From a virus, in IMG/VR virus record IMGVR_UViG_3300042564_002819, positions 1 through 64,000 of that record: DNA of 64,000 nucleotides. One strand, given 5' to 3'. The notes below the pieces were generated by a model. That model saw only the letters and a list, made by a program, of their open reading frames with translations. It searched no databases and was not told where the DNA came from. Shown here one piece after another: positions 24,807 through 32,954 of the stretch (its first letter is position 1; the number at the start of each line of letters is the position of its first letter). The position numbers were made by a program, and so were the translations under genes.

Positions 24807-25962
24807 ACTATTCTATATGGGTTTAGAACCATATGAGGGTAGATACACACTTCAGTTAGAAGATTGGAGCCGTAAGGTCTTTGAACGCCGTGGCATTGAG
24901 TATATCTCGGTGCCCGGTGTTACCATTGATAACACCAAGTCTATCCAAGTTGGTCAAGTGCTTGACGCACATGGACGCTCATTCTTTAGTATGAGCCAAA
25001 TGATGAATCTTGTACAAATGATGCGTAACGGCGAAGTAACTGGCGAAGATGTAGTATTCTTTGAAGATATGTTTCAACCCGGTATCGAATCTCTTCCTTA
25101 CATTATGGATCAGATTCCAGTAGAACAGCGTCCAAAGGTTTGGGTACGTTGTCTAGCACAAACTGTTGACCCTGACGACTTTGTACACGTTTGGGGTATG
25201 AGCAAATGGATGAGTTTGTATGAAGCAATGACTAATGAATTTGTTACTGGCGTTCTTGCTAGTAATGAAGAAATGGTTGCTAATATGAAAATTGCTAACT
25301 GGCGAGCTCCTATTTACAACGTTAGCGGGCTTGCTTTTGGCAAAGAAGAAGTACAAGGTCGTGTGAAAGATATCAAACCTTGGATTGAACGTGCTAATCG
25401 TGTGGTATTTGCTGCACGGTGGGATCAAGAAAAACAACCAGACTTTTACATGGATATTGTAGAACAATGTGCAAATCACTATGTAGAATTTGCAGTCTTA
25501 CAAGGTGGCCCTCTACGTTCAAACAATCCTAAATACATTGAACGTGCAAGAGCTTTAGAAGCGGCAGGTAAACTTAAGATCTACGAAAATCTTAAGAAAA
25601 ACGACTACTACAATATTCTAAACGATAGTCGGGTGATGTTTAACTGTGCTTTGCAAGACTGGACTAGTAATACTGTTAGTGAAGCAGATGCACTTGGTTG
25701 CAATGTTCTGTTTCCTGCTTATCGCAGTTTTCCAGAAATCTTTGCAAACGATCATACAAGAATGTATGTTCCGTGGAGTAAAGAAGATGCTATGAACAAA
25801 TTGTATGCATTGCTAAAAGCACCGCATATGGATATTGGAAAGATTAGCGATTGGACCGATGCTACTATTGATCGTTACATTGACATTATGCAAGGTAACG
25901 GTGAACAATGGCGTCGTGACACTAATCGCTACAGAGACTTTGTATCGGAGAAGAAGTATTGA
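24799..25962 (+). CDS. Glycosyltransferase-like protein (GT-B type)
   Basis: A 387-aa protein with two Rossmann-like halves. The C-terminal half has VVFAARWDQEKQPDFYMDIVE (from about 200), LQGGPLRSNNPKYIERARAL and, near 297-315, SEADALGCNVLFPAYRSFPE, matching the Glu-x7-Glu region that binds the nucleotide sugar in GT4-type enzymes. The donor and acceptor are unknown; modified phage DNA or host/virion surface are candidates. Its stop overlaps the TTG start of the epimerase gene, implying a shared pathway. Confidence 0.7.
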   Translation: MRKLFYMGLEPYEGRYTLQLEDWSRKVFERRGIEYISVPGVTIDNTKSIQVGQVLDAHGRSFFSMSQMMNLVQMMRNGEVTGEDVVFFEDMFQPGIESLPYIMDQIPVEQRPKVWVRCLAQTVDPDDFVHVWGMSKWMSLYEAMTNEFVTGVLASNEEMVANMKIANWRAPIYNVSGLAFGKEEVQGRVKDIKPWIERANRVVFAARWDQEKQPDFYMDIVEQCANHYVEFAVLQGGPLRSNNPKYIERARALEAAGKLKIYENLKKNDYYNILNDSRVMFNCALQDWTSNTVSEADALGCNVLFPAYRSFPEIFANDHTRMYVPWSKEDAMNKLYALLKAPHMDIGKISDWTDATIDRYIDIMQGNGEQWRRDTNRYRDFVSEKKY

Positions 25963-26825
25963 AAGTTTTGGTCACAGGAGCAACTGGTTATATTGGAAGC
26001 CACGTTTGCAAAATCTTAAAAGAACACGGGCACTATGTAGAGGCTTGGGATATTAACTTTTGGGGGGAATATAACGACATTTCTGCATACTGTGATCAAT
26101 TTTATCATTACGATGTAACTAAAAACGTAAAAGGTGAATTTGACGCAGTTGTGCATCTTGCTGGAAGAAGTTTAGTCGAACCTAGTATGCGAACTCCTAC
26201 AGAATATTATTTTACTAATATTCTCGGTACTTCTAACATGCTCGACTGTGTAAAAACTGGCCACTTTATTTTTGCTAGTACTAGCAGTGCTTGGGAAATG
26301 GCATCGCCTTATGCTCGCAGTAAAGTTGCGGCAGAAGATATTATTAAAGAAAAAGCTGCCGGTTATACTATTTTTAGATTTTTTAACGTAAGTGGAACAA
26401 ATGGCATCCATAGACAGCTATGTGCTCCGTCTCATCTCATACATGTAGCTGCCTTAGTTGCAGCAGGTAAACGTCCATATATTAACGTTTACGGAACAGA
26501 CTATTCTACTCGTGATGGTACTTGTATCCGCGATTACGTACATGTAGTCGATCTTGCAACCGCTATTGTAAAGGCAGTGGAAACTGGTCCTAAAAACACT
26601 CCTTATGAGTGCCTAGGCAGTAATCACGGGTGGACTGTGTTAGAAGTATTAGATACCATGGAACGTGTAACTGGTATTAATATTAATAGAATTTACGCAG
26701 ATCGTCGCCCAGGCGATGCAGTTTCTTCAGTTGTTGATAAACTAAGCGACTTTATTACTTTAGAAAAAACAATCGAAGATATGTGCTTAGACCAGTATAA
26801 CTTTGAAAGATCACGAAATGGATAA
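25959..26825 (+). CDS. NAD-dependent sugar epimerase (GalE-like extended SDR)
   Basis: A 288-aa extended short-chain dehydrogenase. TGATGYIGSH at 6-15 is the NAD-binding GxxGxxG, VVHLAGRS follows near 65, and STSSAWEMASPYARSK carries the catalytic Ser and the YxxxK pair. RDGTCIRDYVHVVDLA is the characteristic GalE-type segment. It probably epimerises a UDP-sugar. The start is TTG with GGAG upstream, overlapping the glycosyltransferase stop. Shorter than E. coli GalE (338 aa), it still holds the catalytic set. Confidence 0.88.
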   Translation: MKVLVTGATGYIGSHVCKILKEHGHYVEAWDINFWGEYNDISAYCDQFYHYDVTKNVKGEFDAVVHLAGRSLVEPSMRTPTEYYFTNILGTSNMLDCVKTGHFIFASTSSAWEMASPYARSKVAAEDIIKEKAAGYTIFRFFNVSGTNGIHRQLCAPSHLIHVAALVAAGKRPYINVYGTDYSTRDGTCIRDYVHVVDLATAIVKAVETGPKNTPYECLGSNHGWTVLEVLDTMERVTGININRIYADRRPGDAVSSVVDKLSDFITLEKTIEDMCLDQYNFERSRNG

Positions 26826-27147
26826 TGACGAATTTTTAAAACAGTATGAATTTATATTTTCTAACGAGGACGTTATTAATATTGATTTAAATGATATAAC
26901 ATCAAACACAATTACAGTTTCGACAATTGGCGGAACTGACAATGCAGGCCTGGTTATGACCGGCGACGGTTGGCAATGGACAACGCAGTACAACGTAGTG
27001 TTTCAAGATATAATGCCAAGCCTGAGTACTTTAAATAGCATGTGTAAAGAATATCCTGCATTAGAGAAAGCTTATGAAAATTTTAAAACAGTTTACAAAA
27101 TGGTTGAACAAGACTGGAACGGAAAACAAAAAGACAGCAACGCTTAA
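26818..27147 (+). CDS. Hypothetical protein with shared C-terminal helix, 109 aa
   Basis: The ATG at 26818 overlaps the epimerase stop. The first half is beta-rich (SNTITVSTIGGTDNAGLVM) and the C-terminal helix contains CKEYPALEKAYENFKTVYKM. A similar Y/FP-x-(L/F)-x-K-x(3)-YE helix ends the next two proteins, so the three may interact or share an origin. The reading frame runs 74 bases into the next gene. Confidence 0.6.
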   Translation: MDNDEFLKQYEFIFSNEDVINIDLNDITSNTITVSTIGGTDNAGLVMTGDGWQWTTQYNVVFQDIMPSLSTLNSMCKEYPALEKAYENFKTVYKMVEQDWNGKQKDSNA

Positions 27148-27601
27148 AGAAGCATATTCTGGATACAATCCAGAATATGCTTATATGAATCGCAAAAAAA
27201 CAGAGGCAGAAAAGAAGCGTTTAGAAAAATGGACAAAAGAGCTAAAAAGTATGAGTACATACAATAGCAATAATACAAATGTTTATAGTGGAGGTGGCTT
27301 TGGCGGAACAGGTTACGTGTCTGGTTACACTTTGACAAACAGCACTATTACTACTAACACTACAAATTTTTCTGATAGTGCTATTATTATCAATGGCGGA
27401 CCCAACGGTAGTATGAAGGTTGATGTTCCGTTGATTGTAAATGGCAGAGACGTTATGAAAGAACTTGACGAAATGCGTGACGCTCTGTTATTATTAAAAA
27501 GACACGTAAACATGGAAGAAAAGTATCCGCGGCTAAAAGAATTAAAAGATGAGTACGAGCAAGCTCTCGAAAAATACCAAACATTTGAGGCATTAAAATG
27601 A
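27074..27601 (+). CDS. Hypothetical protein with Gly/Thr/Asn-rich centre, 175 aa
   Basis: A basic helical N-terminus, a low-complexity centre (about 62-105, Gly/Tyr/Thr/Asn-rich) and a C-terminal helical region with EEKYPRLKELKDEYEQALEK. This suits a small structural or tail-associated protein. The start at 27074 has GAGAAAG upstream but overlaps the previous gene by 74 bases; ATG 27185 is an alternative after that gene's stop. Confidence 0.58.
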   Translation: MKILKQFTKWLNKTGTENKKTATLKEAYSGYNPEYAYMNRKKTEAEKKRLEKWTKELKSMSTYNSNNTNVYSGGGFGGTGYVSGYTLTNSTITTNTTNFSDSAIIINGGPNGSMKVDVPLIVNGRDVMKELDEMRDALLLLKRHVNMEEKYPRLKELKDEYEQALEKYQTFEALK

Positions 27602-27894
27602 TACCGGTACATGTAAACTATCAAATACCATATACTAGCAACGGGGATGAACGTGCTCACAATGGCGAAGTGCGAGCAATTAATGGACAGTTACAAGTTT
27701 ACAATGGCTCGTATTTTGTGCCTATACACACTACTGCCTGGGTTGATAATATTGAACTCGGTACTGTTGTAGAATGGTGTAAGCAGAAAATGCAACAGGA
27801 ACTGCGTGAACAAGCGTTGGCAGAACGTTTCCCTGCATTTGCTAAAGCAAAAGAAAACTATGAAATAGTAAAGGCATTAGTTCAACATGAATAA
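27598..27894 (+). CDS. Hypothetical protein with shared C-terminal helix, 98 aa
   Basis: Beta-rich N-terminal half (HVNYQIPYTSNGDERAHNGE) and a C-terminal helix with AERFPAFAKAKENYEIVKAL, the same motif as in the two genes before it. The ATG overlaps the previous stop (ATGA) and the end overlaps the phosphoribosyltransferase gene by eight bases. Function unknown. Confidence 0.6.
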   Translation: MIPVHVNYQIPYTSNGDERAHNGEVRAINGQLQVYNGSYFVPIHTTAWVDNIELGTVVEWCKQKMQQELREQALAERFPAFAKAKENYEIVKALVQHE

Positions 27895-28453
27895 AACTTA
27901 TTACAGTTGGCAAGATGTTGAAACTGCCGCAAGTTGCATTATGCTCAGTATGCAAAAAGATCCCTGGTACCCAGATTGGATTGTAGGATTAAGTCGAGGC
28001 GGATTGCCTCTAGCCACTATTCTAAGTAACCGCCTTGGTGTTCCTATGCAACCTTTAGTTGTTTCTTTACGTGACGGTGAAGCTGGCTGGCAAACTGAAA
28101 CTAATTGCTGGCTTCCAGAACTTGCTTTCGGTTATGTCGAAGTAGAAGAACGTGAAATTTATCGCACCCGTTGGGATATTAGCAAACGAAAAAATATCTT
28201 AATCGTTGATGACATTAACGATACTGGTGCTACGTTCAATTGGATTAAAAAAGATTGGGAATCGAGTGTATTCCCAAATGAACGTGCTGCATGGGATACA
28301 GTATGGGACAAAAACGTTCGATTTGCTGTGATGACACAGAATTGGGGTAGTAGTTTTGAACCAGATTATTGGTGGCACGAAGTAAACAAAGCAGAAAAAG
28401 ATTGTTGGTTAGTATACCCTTGGGAGAAGGAATCATGGCTAAAAAGAACATAA
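27887..28453 (+). CDS. Phosphoribosyltransferase (xanthine/hypoxanthine-guanine type)
   Basis: A 188-aa type I PRTase. The start segment DWIVGLSRGGLPLATILSNR (about 31-50) is the flexible PPi-binding loop region and NILIVDDINDTGATF (about 102-116) is the PRPP-binding loop with its acidic pair. The hood is Trp-rich, as in Gpt-like proteins. It would salvage or form purine nucleotides; a link to the deazaguanine pathway is speculative. Its 3' end overlaps the HIT gene by 19 bases. Confidence 0.82.
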   Translation: MNKTYYSWQDVETAASCIMLSMQKDPWYPDWIVGLSRGGLPLATILSNRLGVPMQPLVVSLRDGEAGWQTETNCWLPELAFGYVEVEEREIYRTRWDISKRKNILIVDDINDTGATFNWIKKDWESSVFPNERAAWDTVWDKNVRFAVMTQNWGSSFEPDYWWHEVNKAEKDCWLVYPWEKESWLKRT

Positions 28454-28830
28454 CCGGACCGTGGACTGATGTAGTTATAGATACAAAAACTTACACTGTA
28501 TTTAAAGATGGTTTTCCTGTCACAGAAGGACATTTGTTGTTTGTTCCTAAAGAAGAAACAATGGAATGTTTAATGGCTTGCTACAAAGCAGCATATGCAT
28601 GGGGCTACGGCTGGATTAATGAAGGTTATTGCGACGGCTACAACATAGGTCAAAATGTAGGCAAAAGTGCAGGACAAACAGTTGATTGGCCTCACATTCA
28701 TTTAATCCCAAGAAGAACCGGCGACATGACAGACCCACGAGGCGGAGTTAGACATGTAATTCCGGAAAGAGGCAATTATAAAAAACACGAATTTGATTGG
28801 GACAATCTGTCTCATGGTCAGGCAGCATAA
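28435..28830 (+). CDS. HIT-family nucleotide hydrolase/transferase
   Basis: A 131-aa histidine-triad protein. NVGKSAGQTVDWPHIHLIPR (about 77-96) matches the family's NxGxxAGQxVxHxHxHxxPR, with Trp replacing the first His of the triad while the central catalytic His and the last His remain. HIT enzymes act on ApnA, AMP-lysine and similar phosphoesters. The ATG at 28435 follows GGAGAAGGAATC. Next to a phosphoribosyltransferase, it suggests nucleotide handling. Confidence 0.78.
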   Translation: MAKKNITGPWTDVVIDTKTYTVFKDGFPVTEGHLLFVPKEETMECLMACYKAAYAWGYGWINEGYCDGYNIGQNVGKSAGQTVDWPHIHLIPRRTGDMTDPRGGVRHVIPERGNYKKHEFDWDNLSHGQAA

Positions 28831-28842
28831 GGAGATTATACA

Positions 28843-29055
28843 ATGCAGGAATTAAGAAATACAATGCTTTCAGCTGTTAAGAAACATGCAGAAGCACACA
28901 TCGAAAAGCACCGTGTTAATATCGAAATTTATCTTCGAAATTCTGTCGGAGTTGGCGAGCATAGCGATATTATGGATGCAATTGAAAAAGAATTAGCACA
29001 CATGGCAGAATATGAAGATCATCTTGAAATTCTCGAAAAGTATTTCAAGGAATAA
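28843..29055 (+). CDS. Small conserved helical phage protein, 70 aa
   Basis: A helical, His- and Glu-rich protein starting MQELRNTMLSAVKKHAEAHI and ending EYEDHLEILEKYFKE. AAGGAG precedes the ATG. I recall similar short proteins in T4-like marine phages, always unnamed. Function unknown. Confidence 0.65.
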   Translation: MQELRNTMLSAVKKHAEAHIEKHRVNIEIYLRNSVGVGEHSDIMDAIEKELAHMAEYEDHLEILEKYFKE

Positions 29056-29060
29056 AGTTA

Positions 29061-29843
29061 GTGACAAGTATAAAATTATTTGATGTTTTATCCGAAGATG
29101 CTGTTTATAATCTAATTGGACATTGTAAAGAGTGTTGGGATTACACCTATCCTAATAGCCAAGCATTAGAAGAAGCATCATACCGTGCCCTTGCCCCTTT
29201 TTTTAAAAATTGTCAGCATTTAGGAGCAGCTAATACAATTGTTGATGTTCTAATAGATTCAAATGCTCTTGATATTAAAGGATGCAAAAAATTAACACAT
29301 ATAGGAAAAACTAATGAGTCATCGAATCACATTAAAAATAGATTTGTAGAGAAAATTTTACCAGATGGATCAAAGATTATTTTTAAGATCCCTAACCAAA
29401 TCGAAACTATGGTTAAACGACCTAAAAGAGATGTAAACAATTGGTCCGGTGATCCAAAAGGACTTGTAGAGTTGTGTTTAAAAGATTACAACGATTTTGC
29501 ATGGTCGACTGCAAAATCTGCAGGATGTAAAAATCTATACAGTCTTGTAGTATTATACGGGGAAAGCAACGGATACAGATCTATTTATGTTACGTTAAAA
29601 GAATTCTCAGTTCCACAAATCGAAACAGCTATACAAAATTCTAAAAAAAAGTATACTGGCTATGATAAAAACGGAAATGAAGTTTGTTTAATAAAAGTAA
29701 TAAGCACCGGCAGTATTAATATTCACAAATTTTTTGATACATCTGAAGGAGTATTACATACCTATCCTGTAAAAAATGGTGTACCTAAATTTTTTAATAA
29801 ATCAGATCTGTTAATAGATGGACCAATAACAAATATTAAATAA
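29061..29843 (+). CDS. Unidentified protein, possibly nuclease-like, 260 aa
   Basis: A GTG-start gene five bases after the previous stop. VDVLIDSNALDIKG (about 62-75) has the spacing of an Asp followed by D-x-K, as in PD-(D/E)xK nucleases, and the rest has alternating helices and strands (LYSLVVLYGESNGY). No diagnostic full motif is visible, so this is a suggestion only. It is the last gene before the folE promoter. Codon use looks like its neighbours. Confidence 0.5.
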   Translation: MTSIKLFDVLSEDAVYNLIGHCKECWDYTYPNSQALEEASYRALAPFFKNCQHLGAANTIVDVLIDSNALDIKGCKKLTHIGKTNESSNHIKNRFVEKILPDGSKIIFKIPNQIETMVKRPKRDVNNWSGDPKGLVELCLKDYNDFAWSTAKSAGCKNLYSLVVLYGESNGYRSIYVTLKEFSVPQIETAIQNSKKKYTGYDKNGNEVCLIKVISTGSINIHKFFDTSEGVLHTYPVKNGVPKFFNKSDLLIDGPITNIK

Positions 29844-29874
29844 TTTAAAAAATTACCAAATACTTTAATAAACC

Positions 29875-29903
29875 TTGACAAAAAATCTAAATAATTGTAT
29901 ACT
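29875..29903 (+). promoter_or_regulatory. Sigma70-like promoter of the folE operon
   Basis: TTGACA at 29875-29880 and TATACT at 29898-29903 with a 17-base spacer and TG one base upstream of the -10 box. A short hairpin (GGAC/GTCC) follows in the leader before the GGAG site. It is the best match in the window. Confidence 0.78.
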
Positions 29904-29947
29904 TATAAAGATAGGACATCCTCGTCCTTGATAACTCGGAGAAAGAA

Positions 29948-30634
29948 TTGAAAACTAGTAAAAAAATTAAACAACGCATCGAAGAAGCAGGTGCAAGATA
30001 TTGGGCAGGTGACAATATCAGTGAATATATCAAAGAAGGCGAATTAAACGAACTGATCGACGAACTTACAGAAAAGTTCGAAGATGTTCTCGATAGCCTT
30101 GTTATCGATCGTAAGAACGATCCAAACAGCATGGACACCGGCAGACGTCTTGCAAAAATGTATGTCAAAGAACTTATGGCAGGTCGTTACTACCCAATGC
30201 CCAACGCAACGGCATTTCCGAATCATACTAATGAACCGTATAAAGGTATGTTGGTTGTTCGTAGCGAACTAACAAGCATGTGCAGTCATCATCACCAGCC
30301 TGTTAAAGGTGTAGCATATATCGGTATTATTGCTGCCGATACGCTGATTGGCTTGAGCAAGTATACACGTATTGCACAATGGTGTGCTCGTCGTGGAACA
30401 CTGCAAGAAGAACTTGCAATGGATATTGCTCGTGAAATTAAATCAGCAACTGGTTCAAAAGACGTTGCTGTTTATATTCAGGCTACTCACGGCTGTTGTG
30501 AGAATAGAGGCATTATGGCACACTCAAGCCTAACACAAACAACTGTTCTCGAAGGTGTATTCAAAAGCGATCAAAGTGTTAAAAAAGAATTCTTTGACAA
30601 CATTAAACTACAACAGGAGTTTGCACCAAGATGA
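29948..30634 (+). CDS. folE: GTP cyclohydrolase I
   Basis: A 228-aa enzyme converting GTP to dihydroneopterin triphosphate, the first step of the 7-deazaguanine and folate pathways. Family motifs: SMCSHHHQPVKGVAYIGI (about 110-127) with zinc ligands Cys112 and His115, GLSKYTRIAQWCARR at 135-149, and HGCCENRG near 181-188 with Cys183. The start is TTG with GGAGAAAG upstream. It overlaps the next gene by four bases, and queE follows, so it forms a preQ0-type operon. Confidence 0.95.
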   Translation: MKTSKKIKQRIEEAGARYWAGDNISEYIKEGELNELIDELTEKFEDVLDSLVIDRKNDPNSMDTGRRLAKMYVKELMAGRYYPMPNATAFPNHTNEPYKGMLVVRSELTSMCSHHHQPVKGVAYIGIIAADTLIGLSKYTRIAQWCARRGTLQEELAMDIAREIKSATGSKDVAVYIQATHGCCENRGIMAHSSLTQTTVLEGVFKSDQSVKKEFFDNIKLQQEFAPR

Positions 30635-30921
30635 AATTTTTGAAAAGACTTGTAGCTAAATGGGTACAAGAAGCACAAGAAGAACGCTACAGTAACGGTA
30701 AAGGCGGAATATTAATTGCAAAAGACGTTGATAGCAACACTGTTAACGACGAGCCTATTCTAAACTTTAGAATTTACAGTGCTCAAAACGGTAAGATTAT
30801 CGAGTTTCATAGATATGATAGAAAGACCGACCGAAGCGATAAATCTGTTTACATTGTTGAAAAAGACAAAGACTTGTCCGAGTATGTGAATAAGTGCCTA
30901 AGCTTGGAGTTGCTGCGATGA
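30631..30921 (+). CDS. Small hypothetical protein between folE and queE, 96 aa
   Basis: A basic N-terminal helix (MKFLKRLVAKWVQEAQEERY) then a beta-rich body (ILNFRIYSAQNGKIIEFHRYD) and acidic end. Coupled on both sides (ATGA overlaps). Not recognised. Its place between two deazaguanine genes suggests a linked role but could be simple phage gene order. Confidence 0.62.
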   Translation: MKFLKRLVAKWVQEAQEERYSNGKGGILIAKDVDSNTVNDEPILNFRIYSAQNGKIIEFHRYDRKTDRSDKSVYIVEKDKDLSEYVNKCLSLELLR

Positions 30922-31793
30922 TGAAACTACGTTATAGCGAAGCATTTTATTCAGTGCAAGGCGAAGGCCAGTACGTAGGAGTACCTAGTGTATTCCTACG
31001 TACTTTCGGTTGTAACTTTCGTTGTCAAAACTTTGGACTACCTCGTGGCACACCCAAAGGACGTTATAACCCAGAAGTTGCTAAACTTATCGAAGACGGC
31101 GTTCACGAAACTGTAGAAAAGTTTGAAGATTTGCCGCTGGTATTTACAGGCTGTGACACTTATGCAAGTATCTACCCTGAGTTTAGACATCTTGTTATGG
31201 ATAAGACTATCGACGAAGTAGTAGATCATTTGCTAAGTATTACTCCAGAAGGTAAATGGACTATGGATAATGGACAGGATGTTCACCTTATCCTCACAGG
31301 CGGCGAACCGTTACTTGCTTGGCAACGTCTATATATCGAATTATTCGAACATCCAAGAATGGCGGATCTAAAAAATGTTACATTTGAAACAAATACTACA
31401 CAGTGGTTGCACGATGAGTTTAGAGAATACTTGGGAACTCGTGCAAGATTTAGAACAACGTTTAGTTGTAGTCCAAAGTTATCCGTTTCGGGAGAGTCTT
31501 GGACTGATGCTATTAAGCCTAGCGTTGCTCGTCAGTACTACGATATCCCTGGTGTTGATCTTTATCTTAAGTTTGTTGTGGCTGATGACGTGGATGTTGA
31601 GGAAGTTGGCAGAGCCGTTGATGCTTATCGCAGCGAAGGTGTTGAGTGTCCCGTTTATCTCATGCCGATGGGCGGGCGTACAGAAGGCTATAACCTCACT
31701 GTTCAAGAAGTTGCAAAACTTGCTATGGCAAAAGGATGGCGGTTCACCCCAAGACTCCACATTAGTCTATTCGGAAATGCCTGGGGAACTTGA
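30918..31793 (+). CDS. queE: QueE-like 7-carboxy-7-deazaguanine synthase (radical SAM)
   Basis: A 291-aa radical SAM enzyme that would form CDG, the precursor of preQ0. The start YSEAFYSVQGEGQYVGVPSV and the LTGGEPLL segment (126-133) are typical. The cluster motif is unusual: Cys32 and Cys36 are present (GCNFRCQNF) but residue 39 is Phe; a further Cys79 in FTGCDTY may supply the third ligand. I recall the same arrangement in phage QueE proteins. The ATG at 30918 overlaps the previous stop. Confidence 0.88.
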   Translation: MMKLRYSEAFYSVQGEGQYVGVPSVFLRTFGCNFRCQNFGLPRGTPKGRYNPEVAKLIEDGVHETVEKFEDLPLVFTGCDTYASIYPEFRHLVMDKTIDEVVDHLLSITPEGKWTMDNGQDVHLILTGGEPLLAWQRLYIELFEHPRMADLKNVTFETNTTQWLHDEFREYLGTRARFRTTFSCSPKLSVSGESWTDAIKPSVARQYYDIPGVDLYLKFVVADDVDVEEVGRAVDAYRSEGVECPVYLMPMGGRTEGYNLTVQEVAKLAMAKGWRFTPRLHISLFGNAWGT

Positions 31794-31859
31794 TAAAACC
31801 TCCAAATACTTTAGAGGCATACACACAGAAGAACAATTTAATAATCTAAGGAAAGATTT

Positions 31860-32954
31860 ATGAACTATATTTTTACTAGCGAAAGTGTTAGCGACGGACA
31901 CCCGGATAAGATTGCAGACCAAATTTCTGACGCACTAGTCGATGCTGGATTAAAAGCAGGCGACACTACTACTCGTGTTGCAATCGAGACACTTGTAACT
32001 ACCAACCACGTTACGTTGGCGGGCGAAGTAAAGAACTTTAATGTAAGCAAGGACGAAGTAAAAGAAATTGTATGCAATAAAGTTAAAGAGATTGGCTACG
32101 AACAGGATGGGTTTCATTGGGATAAACTAAAAATTTACAATGAAATCCATAGCCAAAGTGCTGATATTGCACTAGGTACAGATACATTCGGTGCAGGCGA
32201 TCAAGGCATTATGTTTGGTTATGCATGTAATCATACAGATAGTTACATGCCGGCACCCATTCATTATGCTCATAAAATTTTGCATGAACTCAAAGACCTG
32301 CGTAAAACCAACAATATACTCGGGCCCGATGCTAAATCACAAGTTAGTGTAGAATATAATGGTGCAAGACGTGAGGGTATTATTAAACGTATTGACCAAA
32401 TTGTTATTAGCACACAACATACAGAAGGTAATGTTAACGAAGCTCGTGAACTTGCTAAACAAGCTGCATACAATGTATTAGGAGATTTAATTGACGAAAA
32501 TACAGTATGGCATCTCAATCCTACTGGCAATTTTGTTATCGGTGGACCCGACGGTGACGCCGGTGTTACTGGACGAAAGATTATCGTTGATACTTATGGC
32601 GGCTTTGCTCCTCATGGCGGCGGCGCCTTTAGTGGCAAGGATCCAACGAAAGTGGATAGAAGTGCAGCGTACATGGCACGATGGTTAGCTAAAAACGTTG
32701 TAGCAGACGAAATGGCAGACTGGTGTAATATTCAACTATCATATGCTATCGGTGTTAAACAACCTACTAGTATTCTTATTGATAGTAATGGCCATAATCG
32801 CAGTATCGAACAGTTTATTCGTAACGAAATTGATTTAAGTCCAAAAGGTATTATTGATAGATTTGATTTGTTTAACTTTCATAAGTATAGTGAAAATTGT
32901 GTATATGGACATTTTGGAGACAAAGATGTGCCGTGGGAAAGAATCGGATGGTAA
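31860..32954 (+). CDS. metK: S-adenosylmethionine synthetase
   Basis: A 364-aa MetK homologue making SAM from Met and ATP. GHPDKIADQISDA begins at 13, GAGDQGIMFGYA lies near 111-122, and GGGAFSGKDPTKVDRSAAYM near 252-271 is the ATP/phosphate-binding loop. All main motifs are intact; the protein is slightly shorter than bacterial MetK (about 384). AAGGAAAG precedes the ATG. It follows queE by 66 non-coding bases and would feed the SAM-using enzymes of this genome. Virally encoded MetK is rare. Confidence 0.95.
   Translation: MNYIFTSESVSDGHPDKIADQISDALVDAGLKAGDTTTRVAIETLVTTNHVTLAGEVKNFNVSKDEVKEIVCNKVKEIGYEQDGFHWDKLKIYNEIHSQSADIALGTDTFGAGDQGIMFGYACNHTDSYMPAPIHYAHKILHELKDLRKTNNILGPDAKSQVSVEYNGARREGIIKRIDQIVISTQHTEGNVNEARELAKQAAYNVLGDLIDENTVWHLNPTGNFVIGGPDGDAGVTGRKIIVDTYGGFAPHGGGAFSGKDPTKVDRSAAYMARWLAKNVVADEMADWCNIQLSYAIGVKQPTSILIDSNGHNRSIEQFIRNEIDLSPKGIIDRFDLFNFHKYSENCVYGHFGDKDVPWERIGW

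Noticed and set aside
28435-28830. HIT-like protein considered as a QueD or QueF candidate
   Set aside because: The NxGxxAGQxV-xHxH layout is that of HIT proteins; QueD zinc-His and QueF Cys/Glu motifs are absent.
31375-31863. Frame overlapping queE and the gap before metK
   Set aside because: Most of it is a shifted frame of queE with hydrophobic nonsense composition; only the last 66 bases are outside a gene, and these look like a leader.
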